A DNA stretch of 64,000 nucleotides from assembly GCA_016794365.1 (NCBI GenBank), contig JAEUKB010000098.1, forward strand, positions 62,001-126,000. Reading direction: 5' to 3'. The translations under genes were made by a program, and so were the position numbers. Of this stretch, positions 25,189-34,524 are shown piece by piece (position 1 is the stretch's first letter; each line of letters opens with the position of its first letter). Source of the stretch: Myxococcales bacterium. Its GTDB lineage: Bacteria; Myxococcota_A; Polyangia; Palsa-1104; JAEUJZ01. Under the pieces are notes generated by a model, which was not told the DNA's origin, made no database searches, and saw only the letters and a list, made by a program, of their open reading frames with translations.

Positions 25189-28100
25189 TTAGCTACAACC
25201 AGACGTTGCGCCGCAGTTGAGGCACTTGTGACACGCGCCCGAGCGAACCATGATCGTTCCGCACTCGTGGCAGGTCGGCGCATCCGTCTCTGCGCGGAAC
25301 GCACGCGCGGACGCAGAACCAAACAACGTCAGGTTCGGGATGGCCGGTGGTGCTTCCACAGTGGTCTGGGTCGTCGCTGGTGCGGGCGTCGGCAGATCCA
25401 TCTCAAGCTGTTCGCCCTGGACTTGATCGGGCAAAAACTTCACTTCGAGCCAGCGGAACAGATAGTCCATGATCGAGCTGGCACGCGGAATGTCTTGGTT
25501 TCCGGTCCATCCCGACGGCTCAAAGCGGGTACGGCTGAACTTATCGACGAGCAGCTTGAGCGGCACACCGTGCTGAAGCGCCAGCGAGACCGCCGTCGCG
25601 AAGCTGTCCATCAGACCCGAGATCGTCGAGCCTTCCTTCGCCATCCGAATGAAGATCTCGCCCGGTGAGCCATCGTCGTACATGCCGACGTGGATGTAGC
25701 CATCGTGACCGGCGATCGCGAACTTGTGAGTGATCGAGCGTCGCTCATCCGACAGCTTGCGTCGAACGGCCATCGGCGGACCCTTGGGATTGGCCAGCGC
25801 GGCCACTTGCTGCAAGAAGTCCTCGACGGACAGCGAGGTCGAATCGAGAAGCTGCTGACGGACAGCCTCGGGCAGACGATCAATCAGCACCTGAATCGGC
25901 AGCGAGCCATGTACAGGCTGGCTGGTGACGATGCCACTCTTACTCTCAGTCTTCGACGTGGAAAGCGGCTGGCTGCGCTTGCATCCATCGCGATAGATCG
26001 CAATCGCCTTCAGCCCCAGCTGCCACGCCTGCATGTACGCGTTTTCGATGTCTTCGACGGACGCATCGCTCGGCAGGTTGACCGTCTTGCTGATCGCTCC
26101 CGAGATAAACGGCTGCGCCGCCGCCATCATCTTGATGTGACCCATCGGATGAATCGAGCGCGTCCCGTTCTGCGCGCGGAACGCACAGTCAAAGACTGCC
26201 AGGTGTTCGTGCTTCAGACCCGGCGCGCCTTCGATGGTGTCCTGGGTCGAGATGTGATCGATGATCAGCTTCTGCGCCGCTGCGTCGTAGCCCAGCCGAG
26301 TCAGTGCTTCGGACACCGTCTGGTTGGTGATCTTGAGCATTCCGCCACCGACGAGACGCTTGTACTTCACGAGTGCGATATCCGGTTCAATGCCGGTCGT
26401 GTCGCAGTCCATCATGAAGCCAATGGTTCCCGTCGGAGCCAGCACCGTCGCTTGGCCATTTCGGAAGCCATGCTGTTCGCCGATCGAGATCGCTTCGTCC
26501 CACGCCGCTCGCGCCGACTGGAGCAGGTCGTACGGACACAGCGCGGAGTCAATGTGATCGACATGCTGACGGTGCTTGCGCATCACACCGAGGAACGGCT
26601 CGCGGTTCTTTTCGTAGCCCGCAAACGGACCACCGTGATCGCGCGAGATCTCGGCGCTCATGCGATACGCACGGCCACCCATGATGGCCGTCACAGCGCC
26701 CGCGTAGGCACGACCCGCGTCGGAGTCATACGGAAGACCACGCGACATCAACAGCGCGCCCAGGTTTGCGTAGCCCAGACCGAGCGGACGATACAGGTGG
26801 CTGTTTTCACCGATGAGCGGCGTCGGATAGCGTGCGTTATCGACGATGATCTCTTGCGCCAGGATCGTCAGATCGACCGCACGCTCGAAGGACTCGACAT
26901 CGAAGTCGCCCGCTTGCGAGTGACCGACCGGGAACTGGAACTTGCGCAGGTTCAGGCTGGCCAGGTTGCAAGCGCTGTCGTCGAGAAACATGTACTCCGA
27001 ACACGGATTCGACGCATTGATGCGCCCCGAGTTCGGGCACGGATGCCAGGCATTGACGGTGGTATCGAACTGGAGGCCGGGATCGCCACACTGGTGCGCA
27101 GCATCGGCAATCTGTCGCCACAAGTCGCGCGCTTGATAGGTATCGACCACCGAGCCGTCGCGAACCGCGCGGGTGTGCCACGGACGATCGTGAACCACGG
27201 ACTCCATAAACGAGTCGGTCACGCGCACTGAGTTGTTGCTGTTCTGGAAGAAGATCGAGTTGTAGGCTTCGCCGTTGAAGCTGCCGTCGTAGCCAGCGTC
27301 GATCAGCGCCCACGCCTTTTTCTCTTCATTGGCTTTGCAGTGGATGTACTCGACGATGTCGGGATGCTCAGCGTTGAGGATGACCATCTTGGCCGCGCGA
27401 CGGGTCTTGCCGCCGGACTTGATGACCCCAGCGAATGCATCAAAGCCCTTCATAAAGGACACTGGGCCCGACGCACCGCCGCCGCCTTGAAGTGACTCAC
27501 GCGAGCTGCGCAGCGTCGAAAAGTTCGTGCCCGTGCCCGAGCCAAACTTGAACAGCATGCCTTCCGTCTTGGCCAGGGTCAGGATGCTGTCCATCGTGTC
27601 TTTGACGCTGTTGATAAAGCAGGCGGAGCACTGCGGCTCAGCCTCGACACCGACGTTAAACCAGACCGGCGAGTTGAACGCCATCTTCTGCTGAACCAGC
27701 AGGTGCGTCAGCTCGTTACGGAAGGTCTCCGCGTCAGTTTCGGTGCGGAAGTAGCCGTCCTTGATGCCCCAGCCCGTGATCGTCGAAACGACACGACCAA
27801 TGAGCTGACGAACCGAGCGCTCACGGCCCGGCGTTCCCATCGCGCCGCGAAAGTACTTCTGGACGACGACGTTGGTGGCGAGCTGCGACCAGGTCTTCGG
27901 GAACTCAACGTCTTTTTGTTCAAAGTAGATCTTGCCACCCTCGCCGGTGATGCTGGCGGTGCGTAGCTCCCAATCGACCTCGGAAAATGGATCGACGCCG
28001 CGCTCGGTGAAGTAGCGAGGAATCTGGAGTCCCAGCTTGCCCGCGTTTTTGGCAGCCTTGTCGCGGCTTGGGCTCGTCGCCCGCTTCTTGCTCGGCTTGG

Positions 28101-28212
28101 CATCGCTTGCAGACTTCGCCTTACTGACAGTCCGGGGACCGCTCGCCGACGTGGTGCTCGAATATTTTCGGGTTCCACCCATAATGACCGCTGCTTCCGA
28201 CTTCTCCATCAT
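25189..28212 (-). CDS. nrdJ: Vitamin B12-dependent (class II) ribonucleotide reductase
   Basis: A 1007-residue adenosylcobalamin-dependent reductase that makes deoxyribonucleotides without oxygen dependence. GAGGAA lies about 7 bp before the ATG; a second ATG follows immediately. The first 50 residues are a basic Ser/Lys/Ala extension. The catalytic core shows FNSPVWFNVGVEAEPQCSAC, FGSGTGTNFSTLR, NPCSEYMFLDDSACNLASLN and APTGTIGFMMDCDTTGIEPD, all typical of NrdJ. A TSCPxC-poor C-terminal zinc ribbon (CHECGTIMVRSGACHKC then CGATSGC) ends the protein, as in long class II enzymes where the cysteines re-reduce the active site. No class I or class III reductase is seen in the window. Confidence 0.94.
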   Translation of the reverse strand: MMEKSEAAVIMGGTRKYSSTTSASGPRTVSKAKSASDAKPSKKRATSPSRDKAAKNAGKLGLQIPRYFTERGVDPFSEVDWELRTASITGEGGKIYFEQKDVEFPKTWSQLATNVVVQKYFRGAMGTPGRERSVRQLIGRVVSTITGWGIKDGYFRTETDAETFRNELTHLLVQQKMAFNSPVWFNVGVEAEPQCSACFINSVKDTMDSILTLAKTEGMLFKFGSGTGTNFSTLRSSRESLQGGGGASGPVSFMKGFDAFAGVIKSGGKTRRAAKMVILNAEHPDIVEYIHCKANEEKKAWALIDAGYDGSFNGEAYNSIFFQNSNNSVRVTDSFMESVVHDRPWHTRAVRDGSVVDTYQARDLWRQIADAAHQCGDPGLQFDTTVNAWHPCPNSGRINASNPCSEYMFLDDSACNLASLNLRKFQFPVGHSQAGDFDVESFERAVDLTILAQEIIVDNARYPTPLIGENSHLYRPLGLGYANLGALLMSRGLPYDSDAGRAYAGAVTAIMGGRAYRMSAEISRDHGGPFAGYEKNREPFLGVMRKHRQHVDHIDSALCPYDLLQSARAAWDEAISIGEQHGFRNGQATVLAPTGTIGFMMDCDTTGIEPDIALVKYKRLVGGGMLKITNQTVSEALTRLGYDAAAQKLIIDHISTQDTIEGAPGLKHEHLAVFDCAFRAQNGTRSIHPMGHIKMMAAAQPFISGAISKTVNLPSDASVEDIENAYMQAWQLGLKAIAIYRDGCKRSQPLSTSKTESKSGIVTSQPVHGSLPIQVLIDRLPEAVRQQLLDSTSLSVEDFLQQVAALANPKGPPMAVRRKLSDERRSITHKFAIAGHDGYIHVGMYDDGSPGEIFIRMAKEGSTISGLMDSFATAVSLALQHGVPLKLLVDKFSRTRFEPSGWTGNQDIPRASSIMDYLFRWLEVKFLPDQVQGEQLEMDLPTPAPATTQTTVEAPPAIPNLTLFGSASARAFRAETDAPTCHECGTIMVRSGACHKCLNCGATSGCS

Positions 28213-28546
28213 GTGCCATTCCTCAATTCGAGCGTTGGCGCTGCCGGTCGTCCGTCGGACAAAAAGATGCCCAACAGGCTAGCTACAGGCCAATCGCTTC
28301 AGCCCCCCGGACCATGGGCTGAAAAAAAGTTTTGTTGCCGATTCTGGTACTGCTTTGTCCTCAGCGTGCCGACGGAACAAGTGGAAAAACCATCAGCGGA
28401 ACCGCCGTAACGACAAGAGGATCGCTACTTAGCATGTAGGGTAACGCAGTGCAATTCCCCAAACGCTCCAGACCGCTAACTTGATGCTCAGCGACGGAAA
28501 ACCTGCTCAAAACAGCAAGAAAAACCGTGCTCAATCGAGCGAGCAT
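28213..28546. other. Leader/intergenic region upstream of nrdJ
   Basis: This 334 bp region upstream of nrdJ (minus strand) and downstream of uvrC holds no gene. An 8 bp inverted repeat, TTCAGCCC (28298-28305) with GGGCTGAA (28316-28323), is flanked by a homopolymer run that in the nrdJ transcript precedes the stem, so it is not a terminator for nrdJ. No cobalamin riboswitch core and no clear NrdR boxes were recognised. Confidence 0.55.
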
Positions 28547-31090
28547 TTAGCTTCCCACTTCATCCCGCGAAGCGGATGCCGGATCGGTCAAAAGAGCGGC
28601 CACCGAGCGCGCCAGATCATCTTCGCTTTCGTCGCTGGCCAGCGCACTCAGCTCTGCCGCTGCTGCGTGCTCGATCACATCTTGGGCGGCGCTGTCCGCT
28701 TGAGCGCCGGGCTCGGTGCTGGGACGCTGGCTTGACGCGGCGATCGGTCGGGTCATCGGCTGACTTTCGACGGGCTGTAGCGCAGGCTCGCCGCCGCGCG
28801 CATCGACAAAGAAGTGCAGCACCGCATCCGCCGCCGCTTCCGTCATTCCAGGCACCGCGAGCAGCTCCGCGCGACTGGCCACCCGAATCTGACGAACGCT
28901 TCCCAGCGCGCGCAGCAGCGCCTGTTGCCGTCGCGGTCCAATGCCCGGAATCTCTTGGAGCTGCGATCGAATCGTGCGCTTTTCCCGCAGCTTTTGGTGA
29001 AAGCTGACCGCAAAGCGATGCGCTTCATCGCGAATCCGCGACAGGACAAACAGCTCCGCCGTGTTGTCGCGCAGTCGAATGGGATCCTTGGTCCGAGGAA
29101 GAAACACCCGATCCGGCTTGCGATCACCGCTTATGTCTTCGCGCTCTTTGGCCAGACCGATCACATCCAGCTCCGTCGCCCAGTTGATGCCGATGTCTTT
29201 GAGCGCTGCCAGCGCCGTCGCCAGCTGACCTTTGCCACCGTCGATCACCAGCAAGTCCGGCAGGATCCATGGATCTTCGCTGCTGGACGCCGCTTCATCG
29301 TCGATGAGCGCGGACTCTCCCAGCGCTGCTTCGGCCTGCGCATCGACGGCTTCGACATCCTCAGGCTCGCTGTCGTTCCAGTCCCCAGCTTCTTCAATCG
29401 AAGACGCCACCGTCGGAGCACTGATCTGAACCGGCAGCAGCGCTTCGGATCGTCGCCGCGCAACATGTGCCGAGGAAAACCCGACTGCATCGCTCGCACT
29501 GCCCTGCCCTGGCGTCTTCCCGAGCGCTCGTCGGAACCGACGCGACAGCACTTCATACATTGCCGCAAAGTCGTCGTTTTCCACCGAGCGAACCTTGAAC
29601 GTCCGATACAGATGCTTCGCGGGCTCTCCGTCGAGAAACACCACGCGAGAAGCCACTGTATCGGTTCCTTGCAGGTGCGAGATGTCGAAGCACTCGATGC
29701 GCATCGGCAGCTTTTTGAGTCCCAACCGACGCTGAAGCTTGCCAAGCGCCGCTTCGGTGTCTTTGGTTCGATTCCGTCGCGAAGCATAGGCTGCCGCCGC
29801 GTTCTTGCTGGCCAGCTCGACGAGCTTTTGCCGAGGCCCACGCTTGGGCGCTTGCACGTCTACCTTCCGCGCGCGCCCAAACAGCTCTTGCGTTCGCTCA
29901 CGCAGCCAGTCCGACTTCGCTTGCTGATCTTCGATCACAATCGGCAGCAGCACCTCGTCGGGAATCTCGATCCCAGGACGATCGTAGTACTGACTGACAA
30001 ACGAAGAAATCGACTCTTCGTCGGGAAATTCCTGTCCGGTGCAGCGAAACGTCCGTCTTCCGACGAGCTTTCCTTGACGAACCAGCAGCACTGCGATCTC
30101 CAGCACGTCGCCTTCGCGGTAGTAACCGATCACGTCTTGATCGACGAACTGCGTCGCGACGGCATGCTGACGTTCGAGCGTGATCTCAATCGCGTGGAGC
30201 TGATCGCGCAGCGCCGCTGCCGTCTCAAACTCTAGGTTATCCGACGCGGACATCATGCGACCACGCAGCCGATCGAGCAGCTCGCTCGACTTGTGTTCCA
30301 AAAACAGCGCCACATCGCGAACCTGCTCAGCGTACTGCGACGGAGCCACCGGCAGCACACACGGCGCATCACAGCGCTTGATCTGATATTCCAGACACGG
30401 CCTGCGACGGCTGTTCATCACTTGATCGGTGCAAGTCCGCAGCCGAAAGTGCCGACCGATGACTTCCAGCGTCTGACGACAGGCTCGTGCCGAGTGATAC
30501 GGACCGAAATAGCGCGCGCCGTCTTCGCGAATCTTGCGCGTCACTTCCAGACGCGGATAGCGCGCTTTGGGATCGAGCCGCAGCACCAAATAGTTCTTGT
30601 CATCGACGAGCCGGACGTTAAAGCGCGGCTTGTGCTGCTTGATCAGGTTGTTTTCAAGTAAGAGCGCTTCTTTTTCGCTGCTGGTGATGACCGTCTCGAT
30701 GTCGGCCAAGATCCGATCGAGCAGCTTCACAAACGGACGGTTGTCGCCGGAGCGATGGAAATAGTTGCGAACGCGATTCTTAAGATTTTTGGCTTTGCCG
30801 ACGTAGATGACGCGCCCGCGCTTGTCCTTCATCAAGTAGACGCCAGGGTCCGTCGGAAGCTTGTCGAGCAGCTCGGCGATCGAGGGCCGAATCGTCAGGT
30901 CTTCTTCCGTCAGAACAGGAACCTGTTTGAGACGACCGCGCGGGACAGCTTCTCCGTCGGGAACTGGAATGGGCGTCGTATCGCTGGTCGAAACCACCGA
31001 CGCAGGCTCCGCTGCTGGCGCACTTTCTGGCGCAGGCGGTTCCTCTCGGGAGCTGGACGATGAAGCGGCTTTACGACCTCGGGCAGACAT
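28547..31090 (-). CDS. uvrC: Excinuclease ABC subunit C
   Basis: An 847-residue UvrC from the ATG at 31090; an upstream in-frame ATG at 31171 lacks a ribosome site and overlaps a repeat. UvrC makes the dual incisions in nucleotide excision repair. After a 60-residue low-complexity leader come the GIY-YIG nuclease (DPGVYLMKDKRGRVIYVGKA, KNLKNRVRNYF), the Cys-rich region (CLEYQIKRCDAPC), the UvrB-binding helix, the RNase H-like endonuclease (RIECFDISHLQGTDTVAS, PDLLVIDGGKGQL) and tandem HhH motifs (LQEIPGIGPRRQQALL). The protein is longer than the usual 600 residues because of an acidic Ser/Ala/Glu insert of about 100 residues inside the RNase H domain and a disordered tail of about 90 residues. 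Confidence 0.94.
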   Translation of the reverse strand: MSARGRKAASSSSSREEPPAPESAPAAEPASVVSTSDTTPIPVPDGEAVPRGRLKQVPVLTEEDLTIRPSIAELLDKLPTDPGVYLMKDKRGRVIYVGKAKNLKNRVRNYFHRSGDNRPFVKLLDRILADIETVITSSEKEALLLENNLIKQHKPRFNVRLVDDKNYLVLRLDPKARYPRLEVTRKIREDGARYFGPYHSARACRQTLEVIGRHFRLRTCTDQVMNSRRRPCLEYQIKRCDAPCVLPVAPSQYAEQVRDVALFLEHKSSELLDRLRGRMMSASDNLEFETAAALRDQLHAIEITLERQHAVATQFVDQDVIGYYREGDVLEIAVLLVRQGKLVGRRTFRCTGQEFPDEESISSFVSQYYDRPGIEIPDEVLLPIVIEDQQAKSDWLRERTQELFGRARKVDVQAPKRGPRQKLVELASKNAAAAYASRRNRTKDTEAALGKLQRRLGLKKLPMRIECFDISHLQGTDTVASRVVFLDGEPAKHLYRTFKVRSVENDDFAAMYEVLSRRFRRALGKTPGQGSASDAVGFSSAHVARRRSEALLPVQISAPTVASSIEEAGDWNDSEPEDVEAVDAQAEAALGESALIDDEAASSSEDPWILPDLLVIDGGKGQLATALAALKDIGINWATELDVIGLAKEREDISGDRKPDRVFLPRTKDPIRLRDNTAELFVLSRIRDEAHRFAVSFHQKLREKRTIRSQLQEIPGIGPRRQQALLRALGSVRQIRVASRAELLAVPGMTEAAADAVLHFFVDARGGEPALQPVESQPMTRPIAASSQRPSTEPGAQADSAAQDVIEHAAAAELSALASDESEDDLARSVAALLTDPASASRDEVGS

Positions 31091-31155
31091 GGCGGCTACT
31101 GTAGCCAACTCGGCCACGCTCCCCAAGCCCCGTGCCGATCGATGGATCACACAAT

Positions 31156-31262
31156 CGGCGTCACAGGTCACAGCCGAACCCAGCGCAGAAGCTTAGCGGA
31201 AACGCCAGTTTCATCATCGGCAATGCGGCGTCACAGGTCACAGCCGAACCCAGCGCAGAAGC
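31156..31262 (+). repeat. Two exact 37 bp direct repeats upstream of the PilZ gene
   Basis: Identical 37 bp copies at 31156-31192 and 31226-31262, each opening CGGCGTCACAGG and offset by exactly 70 bp. They lie between divergent uvrC and the PilZ gene. Each copy contains the inner repeat GTCACAGGTCACAG (tandem GTCACAG). Possible roles are regulator binding or a small duplication. Confidence 0.9.
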
Positions 31263-31347
31263 CGGGACGACGCACAAAAAACTTTGCGCAGACAAGCGGG
31301 CGCAGTATGGAAGGCGCGAACTCTTCGCAGGCGAGGACCAAGCAGCC

Positions 31348-31800
31348 ATGACCAAACCACCGCAGCTGGCCAAAGATCGTCGAGAACAGGACGCGACAGA
31401 CGGCACAGGGCTCGCTGATCGGCGCAGCGGCAGGGACCGTCGCATTCACGAGCGCATCTTGGTCGATTGGGCGGTCGATTATCGCGCTTCGGATACGTTT
31501 TTGTTCGCGTACATCTCGGACATCAGCGCGATGGGCATCTTCATTCGCACGCAGTCGCCAGAGCCGCCGGGAACGCGCCTGAACCTGAGCTTCAGTCCAC
31601 CGGGTGGACCGCGCATGGATCTCGAAGGTGAGGTGATTTGGATCAACCCGCCACGCGACGATCACGATCGAAGCCGCCAGCCCGGCATGGGCCTTCAGTT
31701 TGTTGATCTCGATGATGCACAGCGTGAGCAGCTGGTCCGTTTGGTGCGCACCTTTGCGTATCTGCCCGACGAAGACGAAGAGCTCGTCGGAAGCTGTTAA
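31348..31800 (+). CDS. PilZ-domain protein (cyclic-di-GMP receptor candidate)
   Basis: A 150-residue protein from ATG at 31348; longer in-frame starts lie in the direct repeats and are not favoured. A basic segment (LADRRSGRDRRIHER) supplies the RxxxR part of the c-di-GMP motif, and DISAMGIFI supplies the D-x-S-x-x-G part, followed by RLNLSFSPPGGPRMDLEGEV and GMGLQFVDLDDAQREQLVRL. Both halves of the motif are present, so binding is likely. PilZ proteins modulate motility, polysaccharide or secretion in response to c-di-GMP. No obvious partner gene lies beside it. Confidence 0.88.
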   Translation: MTKPPQLAKDRREQDATDGTGLADRRSGRDRRIHERILVDWAVDYRASDTFLFAYISDISAMGIFIRTQSPEPPGTRLNLSFSPPGGPRMDLEGEVIWINPPRDDHDRSRQPGMGLQFVDLDDAQREQLVRLVRTFAYLPDEDEELVGSC

Positions 31801-31827
31801 CCAAACGCTGACGAGCCGTAGACATTC

Positions 31828-34485
31828 TTAGTCGGCCAGGATCTCGACGATGCCGCGACTTCCGTCGATGCGCAGGAGCTGGCCGCTGCGGATTTTCCGA
31901 GTGCCGTCGCCGACACCGACGACCGCCGGAATTCCGTATTCGCGCGCGACGACCGAGCCGTGCGTCATCATGCCGCCCACGTCGCAGACCAGTCCCGCCG
32001 CATGGACAAACAGCGGGGTCCAGCCTGGATCGGTGTAGGGCGCAACCAAGATTTCCCCCGCATTCAAGATGTCCACCGATGGATCGAGCACGACTTTGGC
32101 GAATCCCTCGACGACACCAGCCGATGCGCCAAGTCCAGCCAACGCACCCTCGGGCAAATCAGTTGGTGGCAGCAGACGCGGAACCTCTCCTTCGCTGGTC
32201 ATCACGAGCGGCGGGTTCAAGTGCGCAAAGCGCTCGTGTTCTGTCCGTCGGTGCGTGATCAAGCTCTGGAGGTCTGCGCTCGGATTGGCAAACAGCTCGG
32301 TCAGCTCTTGGAAGCGCAAAAACCAGACATCATCGACGCTCGCAAGACGATGGGAAGCCACCAAGTCCACGGCCATGGCCAGAACTTCTCGTCGCAGCTC
32401 AGACAGACAGCGCACCAGCAGATACTTGGGATGCTCGCGCAGTCCGAGCGCATGACGAACGCAGCGAACTTCCCGAGCGACGAGCCGAGCCGCAAGACCA
32501 CCGCCAGAGGCCACGATGAGACGCTGTCCCGCTGCTTCCGCTTCGGCTTGCAGTCGCTGAAAGCGCGTACGATGTGCGCCGGGCAGGCTGTCTTTCGCTA
32601 GATTTCCGACGATGCTCGTGATGAGTAGGCCGGGCTGATCGCGATAACGAGGCCGCGCAATGTCGATCTCACTCGGGCCGCGCATTCCAAAGCGGGTCAA
32701 AAACGACTCGAACGCTTGCACAAATGCCGCGCCACCGGGCAGGTCGGCCAGCGACTCCAAGCTTCCGCGATCGGTCACGCCTCGACGCAGCGCATCCGCA
32801 AGCTCGCGGTGTGGCCTGACCAGATCAGCCAAGTCTCCGACGAGAAGATCCATCTCCGTGGTGATGTTGCCAAACAGCCCGCGCTGTAGCGACTCGACAT
32901 CGGGTGCGTGCGGCGTTCCCGCAAAGCGCTGACGGAGCAATTGCAGCGACAGCATTCCGACGCCAAAGCGAGGAATGAAGTTCGGCAAGATCGCGAACAT
33001 CCCCGACAGAAGCGGCAGCAGCTTTTGCAGACGCGGAAGACCGAACGACACCGACGCAAGCTCACGGTGAAACTCGTCCAGCTTGTCTTCAATCAACTGT
33101 TCCAGCGACGAGCGCAGCTTTTCGGGATGGCCGATAAACAGCTCGCGCAGCAGTCGCGGCGGCACTGGACCGAGCAGGCTGAACAGCGAACGCAGGCTCG
33201 CCACACTCGGGGGAGACACCGCTTGCACTTCGGGACGATCGGCGAGCTGCTCGATGAGCGTCGCCAGGTCGGGATACACAGCCGACAGCGCGCCCATCAC
33301 AATCCGACGCAGCGTCGGAACCTTGAGCACGCTCGTCACATCGATATACAGCCGTCCGCCCGCTGACACCATCACCGACGGAGTCTCTGGAATCTCTGAC
33401 AGCGAGCGCTTTCCGACGGGAAACACCAGCTGCCACAGATCCCGCCCGAGCGGAGAGATCGGTGCGGTCATGTTCTGCGCGTGGCTGAAGCCAAAATAGA
33501 CGTGAACCGCGTCGCCACTCGGCAGCGGCTCCGGCAGCGGATACAGCGAAGTAATCGGTCGCGCCTGCACCAAAAACAGTTCATCGCCTTCTTTGCACCA
33601 CTCGATGTCCTGCGGAGTGCCGCCGTAAAACGCTTCGATGCGACGGCCCAGGCTACACAGCTCGCGTAGGTCTTTTCCGTCGAGAACTCGCATGCTGCGC
33701 TGCGAGTCGGACAGCTTTTCGGTAAACGTCCCACCGTCGCGCAGAGGCCGGACAGCCAGCACTTTGTCCCCGATGCGCAGCTCTTTGAGCGCCCCGGTCT
33801 TTTTGTCGATCCGATACAGATCCGCGCTGATCAGACCGCTCACCAGCGCTTCCCCGAGTCCAAAGCCTGCATCGATCGTGATCGTGCCGCGATGGCCGCT
33901 CACCGGATCGGCGGTAAACAGGATGCCAGCGGACTCGGGAAAGACCATGCGCTGCACCACCACGGAGAGCTGGATGTTGCGATGCCCAAAGCGCTGTTTC
34001 TGACGGTACAAGATGGCGCGATCGGTAAACAAGCTGACGAAACAGCGACGGATGGAATCGAGCAGCGCCGCTTCGCCACGGATATTTAGAAACGTGTCTT
34101 GCTGACCGGCAAAGGATGCGCCCGGTAGATCCTCGGCGGTGGCACTCGATCGCACAGCGTAGGCATAGCCTGATCCAAGCGCTTGCCACGCAGCGACGGC
34201 AGCCTGAGTCACTTCGACAGGAAGCGGAATCGCAAGCAGCGCAGCGCGAACCTTGGCTCCGACGGAAGAAGCGGCTTGAATGTCATCCGCAGCGACGGAA
34301 TCAAGCTCATCGTACAGCGAGCCAAGCTGCGCACAGCCAGCGACAAAGGCAGAAAAAGCCCGCGTCGTCACACAAAATCCCGGCGGAACCGGAAAGCCCG
34401 CACGCAGAAGGACACCCAGGTTTGCGCCCTTGCCGCCCACGTCGGACAAGTCACGCGAAGAGATCTGCTGAAAGGTCCGAATCAT
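31828..34485 (-). CDS. PEP-utilising / pyruvate-phosphate-dikinase-like protein, rifampin-phosphotransferase architecture
   Basis: An 885-residue protein with an N-terminal ATP-grasp PPDK domain at about 1-320 (VGGKGANLGVLLRAGFPVPPG, AVRSSATAEDLPGASFAGQQ, VVVQRMVFPESAGILFTADP, GSVVREYGIP later), a long central region of about 430 residues without a recognisable fold, and a C-terminal swivelling phosphohistidine domain with MTHGSVVAREYGIPAVVG (catalytic His842). The TIM-barrel PEP/pyruvate-binding domain of genuine PEP synthase is absent. The order ATP domain - middle - His domain matches rifampin phosphotransferases and related uncharacterised dikinases, which transfer the beta phosphate of ATP to a small molecule. 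The acceptor cannot be predicted. Confidence 0.85.
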   Translation of the reverse strand: MIRTFQQISSRDLSDVGGKGANLGVLLRAGFPVPPGFCVTTRAFSAFVAGCAQLGSLYDELDSVAADDIQAASSVGAKVRAALLAIPLPVEVTQAAVAAWQALGSGYAYAVRSSATAEDLPGASFAGQQDTFLNIRGEAALLDSIRRCFVSLFTDRAILYRQKQRFGHRNIQLSVVVQRMVFPESAGILFTADPVSGHRGTITIDAGFGLGEALVSGLISADLYRIDKKTGALKELRIGDKVLAVRPLRDGGTFTEKLSDSQRSMRVLDGKDLRELCSLGRRIEAFYGGTPQDIEWCKEGDELFLVQARPITSLYPLPEPLPSGDAVHVYFGFSHAQNMTAPISPLGRDLWQLVFPVGKRSLSEIPETPSVMVSAGGRLYIDVTSVLKVPTLRRIVMGALSAVYPDLATLIEQLADRPEVQAVSPPSVASLRSLFSLLGPVPPRLLRELFIGHPEKLRSSLEQLIEDKLDEFHRELASVSFGLPRLQKLLPLLSGMFAILPNFIPRFGVGMLSLQLLRQRFAGTPHAPDVESLQRGLFGNITTEMDLLVGDLADLVRPHRELADALRRGVTDRGSLESLADLPGGAAFVQAFESFLTRFGMRGPSEIDIARPRYRDQPGLLITSIVGNLAKDSLPGAHRTRFQRLQAEAEAAGQRLIVASGGGLAARLVAREVRCVRHALGLREHPKYLLVRCLSELRREVLAMAVDLVASHRLASVDDVWFLRFQELTELFANPSADLQSLITHRRTEHERFAHLNPPLVMTSEGEVPRLLPPTDLPEGALAGLGASAGVVEGFAKVVLDPSVDILNAGEILVAPYTDPGWTPLFVHAAGLVCDVGGMMTHGSVVAREYGIPAVVGVGDGTRKIRSGQLLRIDGSRGIVEILAD

Positions 34486-34524
34486 CGCCGCCCACTCCCC
34501 TGGCTGCCCCGCTGCCTAGCGTCG

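Noticed and set aside
25189..28212. Intein in nrdJ
   Set aside because: The core motifs of the reductase run continuously and the extra length is explained by the N-terminal extension and zinc ribbon; no intein splice motifs were seen.
28213..28546. Possible cobalamin riboswitch upstream of the B12-dependent reductase nrdJ
   Set aside because: I looked for the B12-box and conserved core on the nrdJ strand and found no match; the single hairpin present does not resemble the riboswitch.
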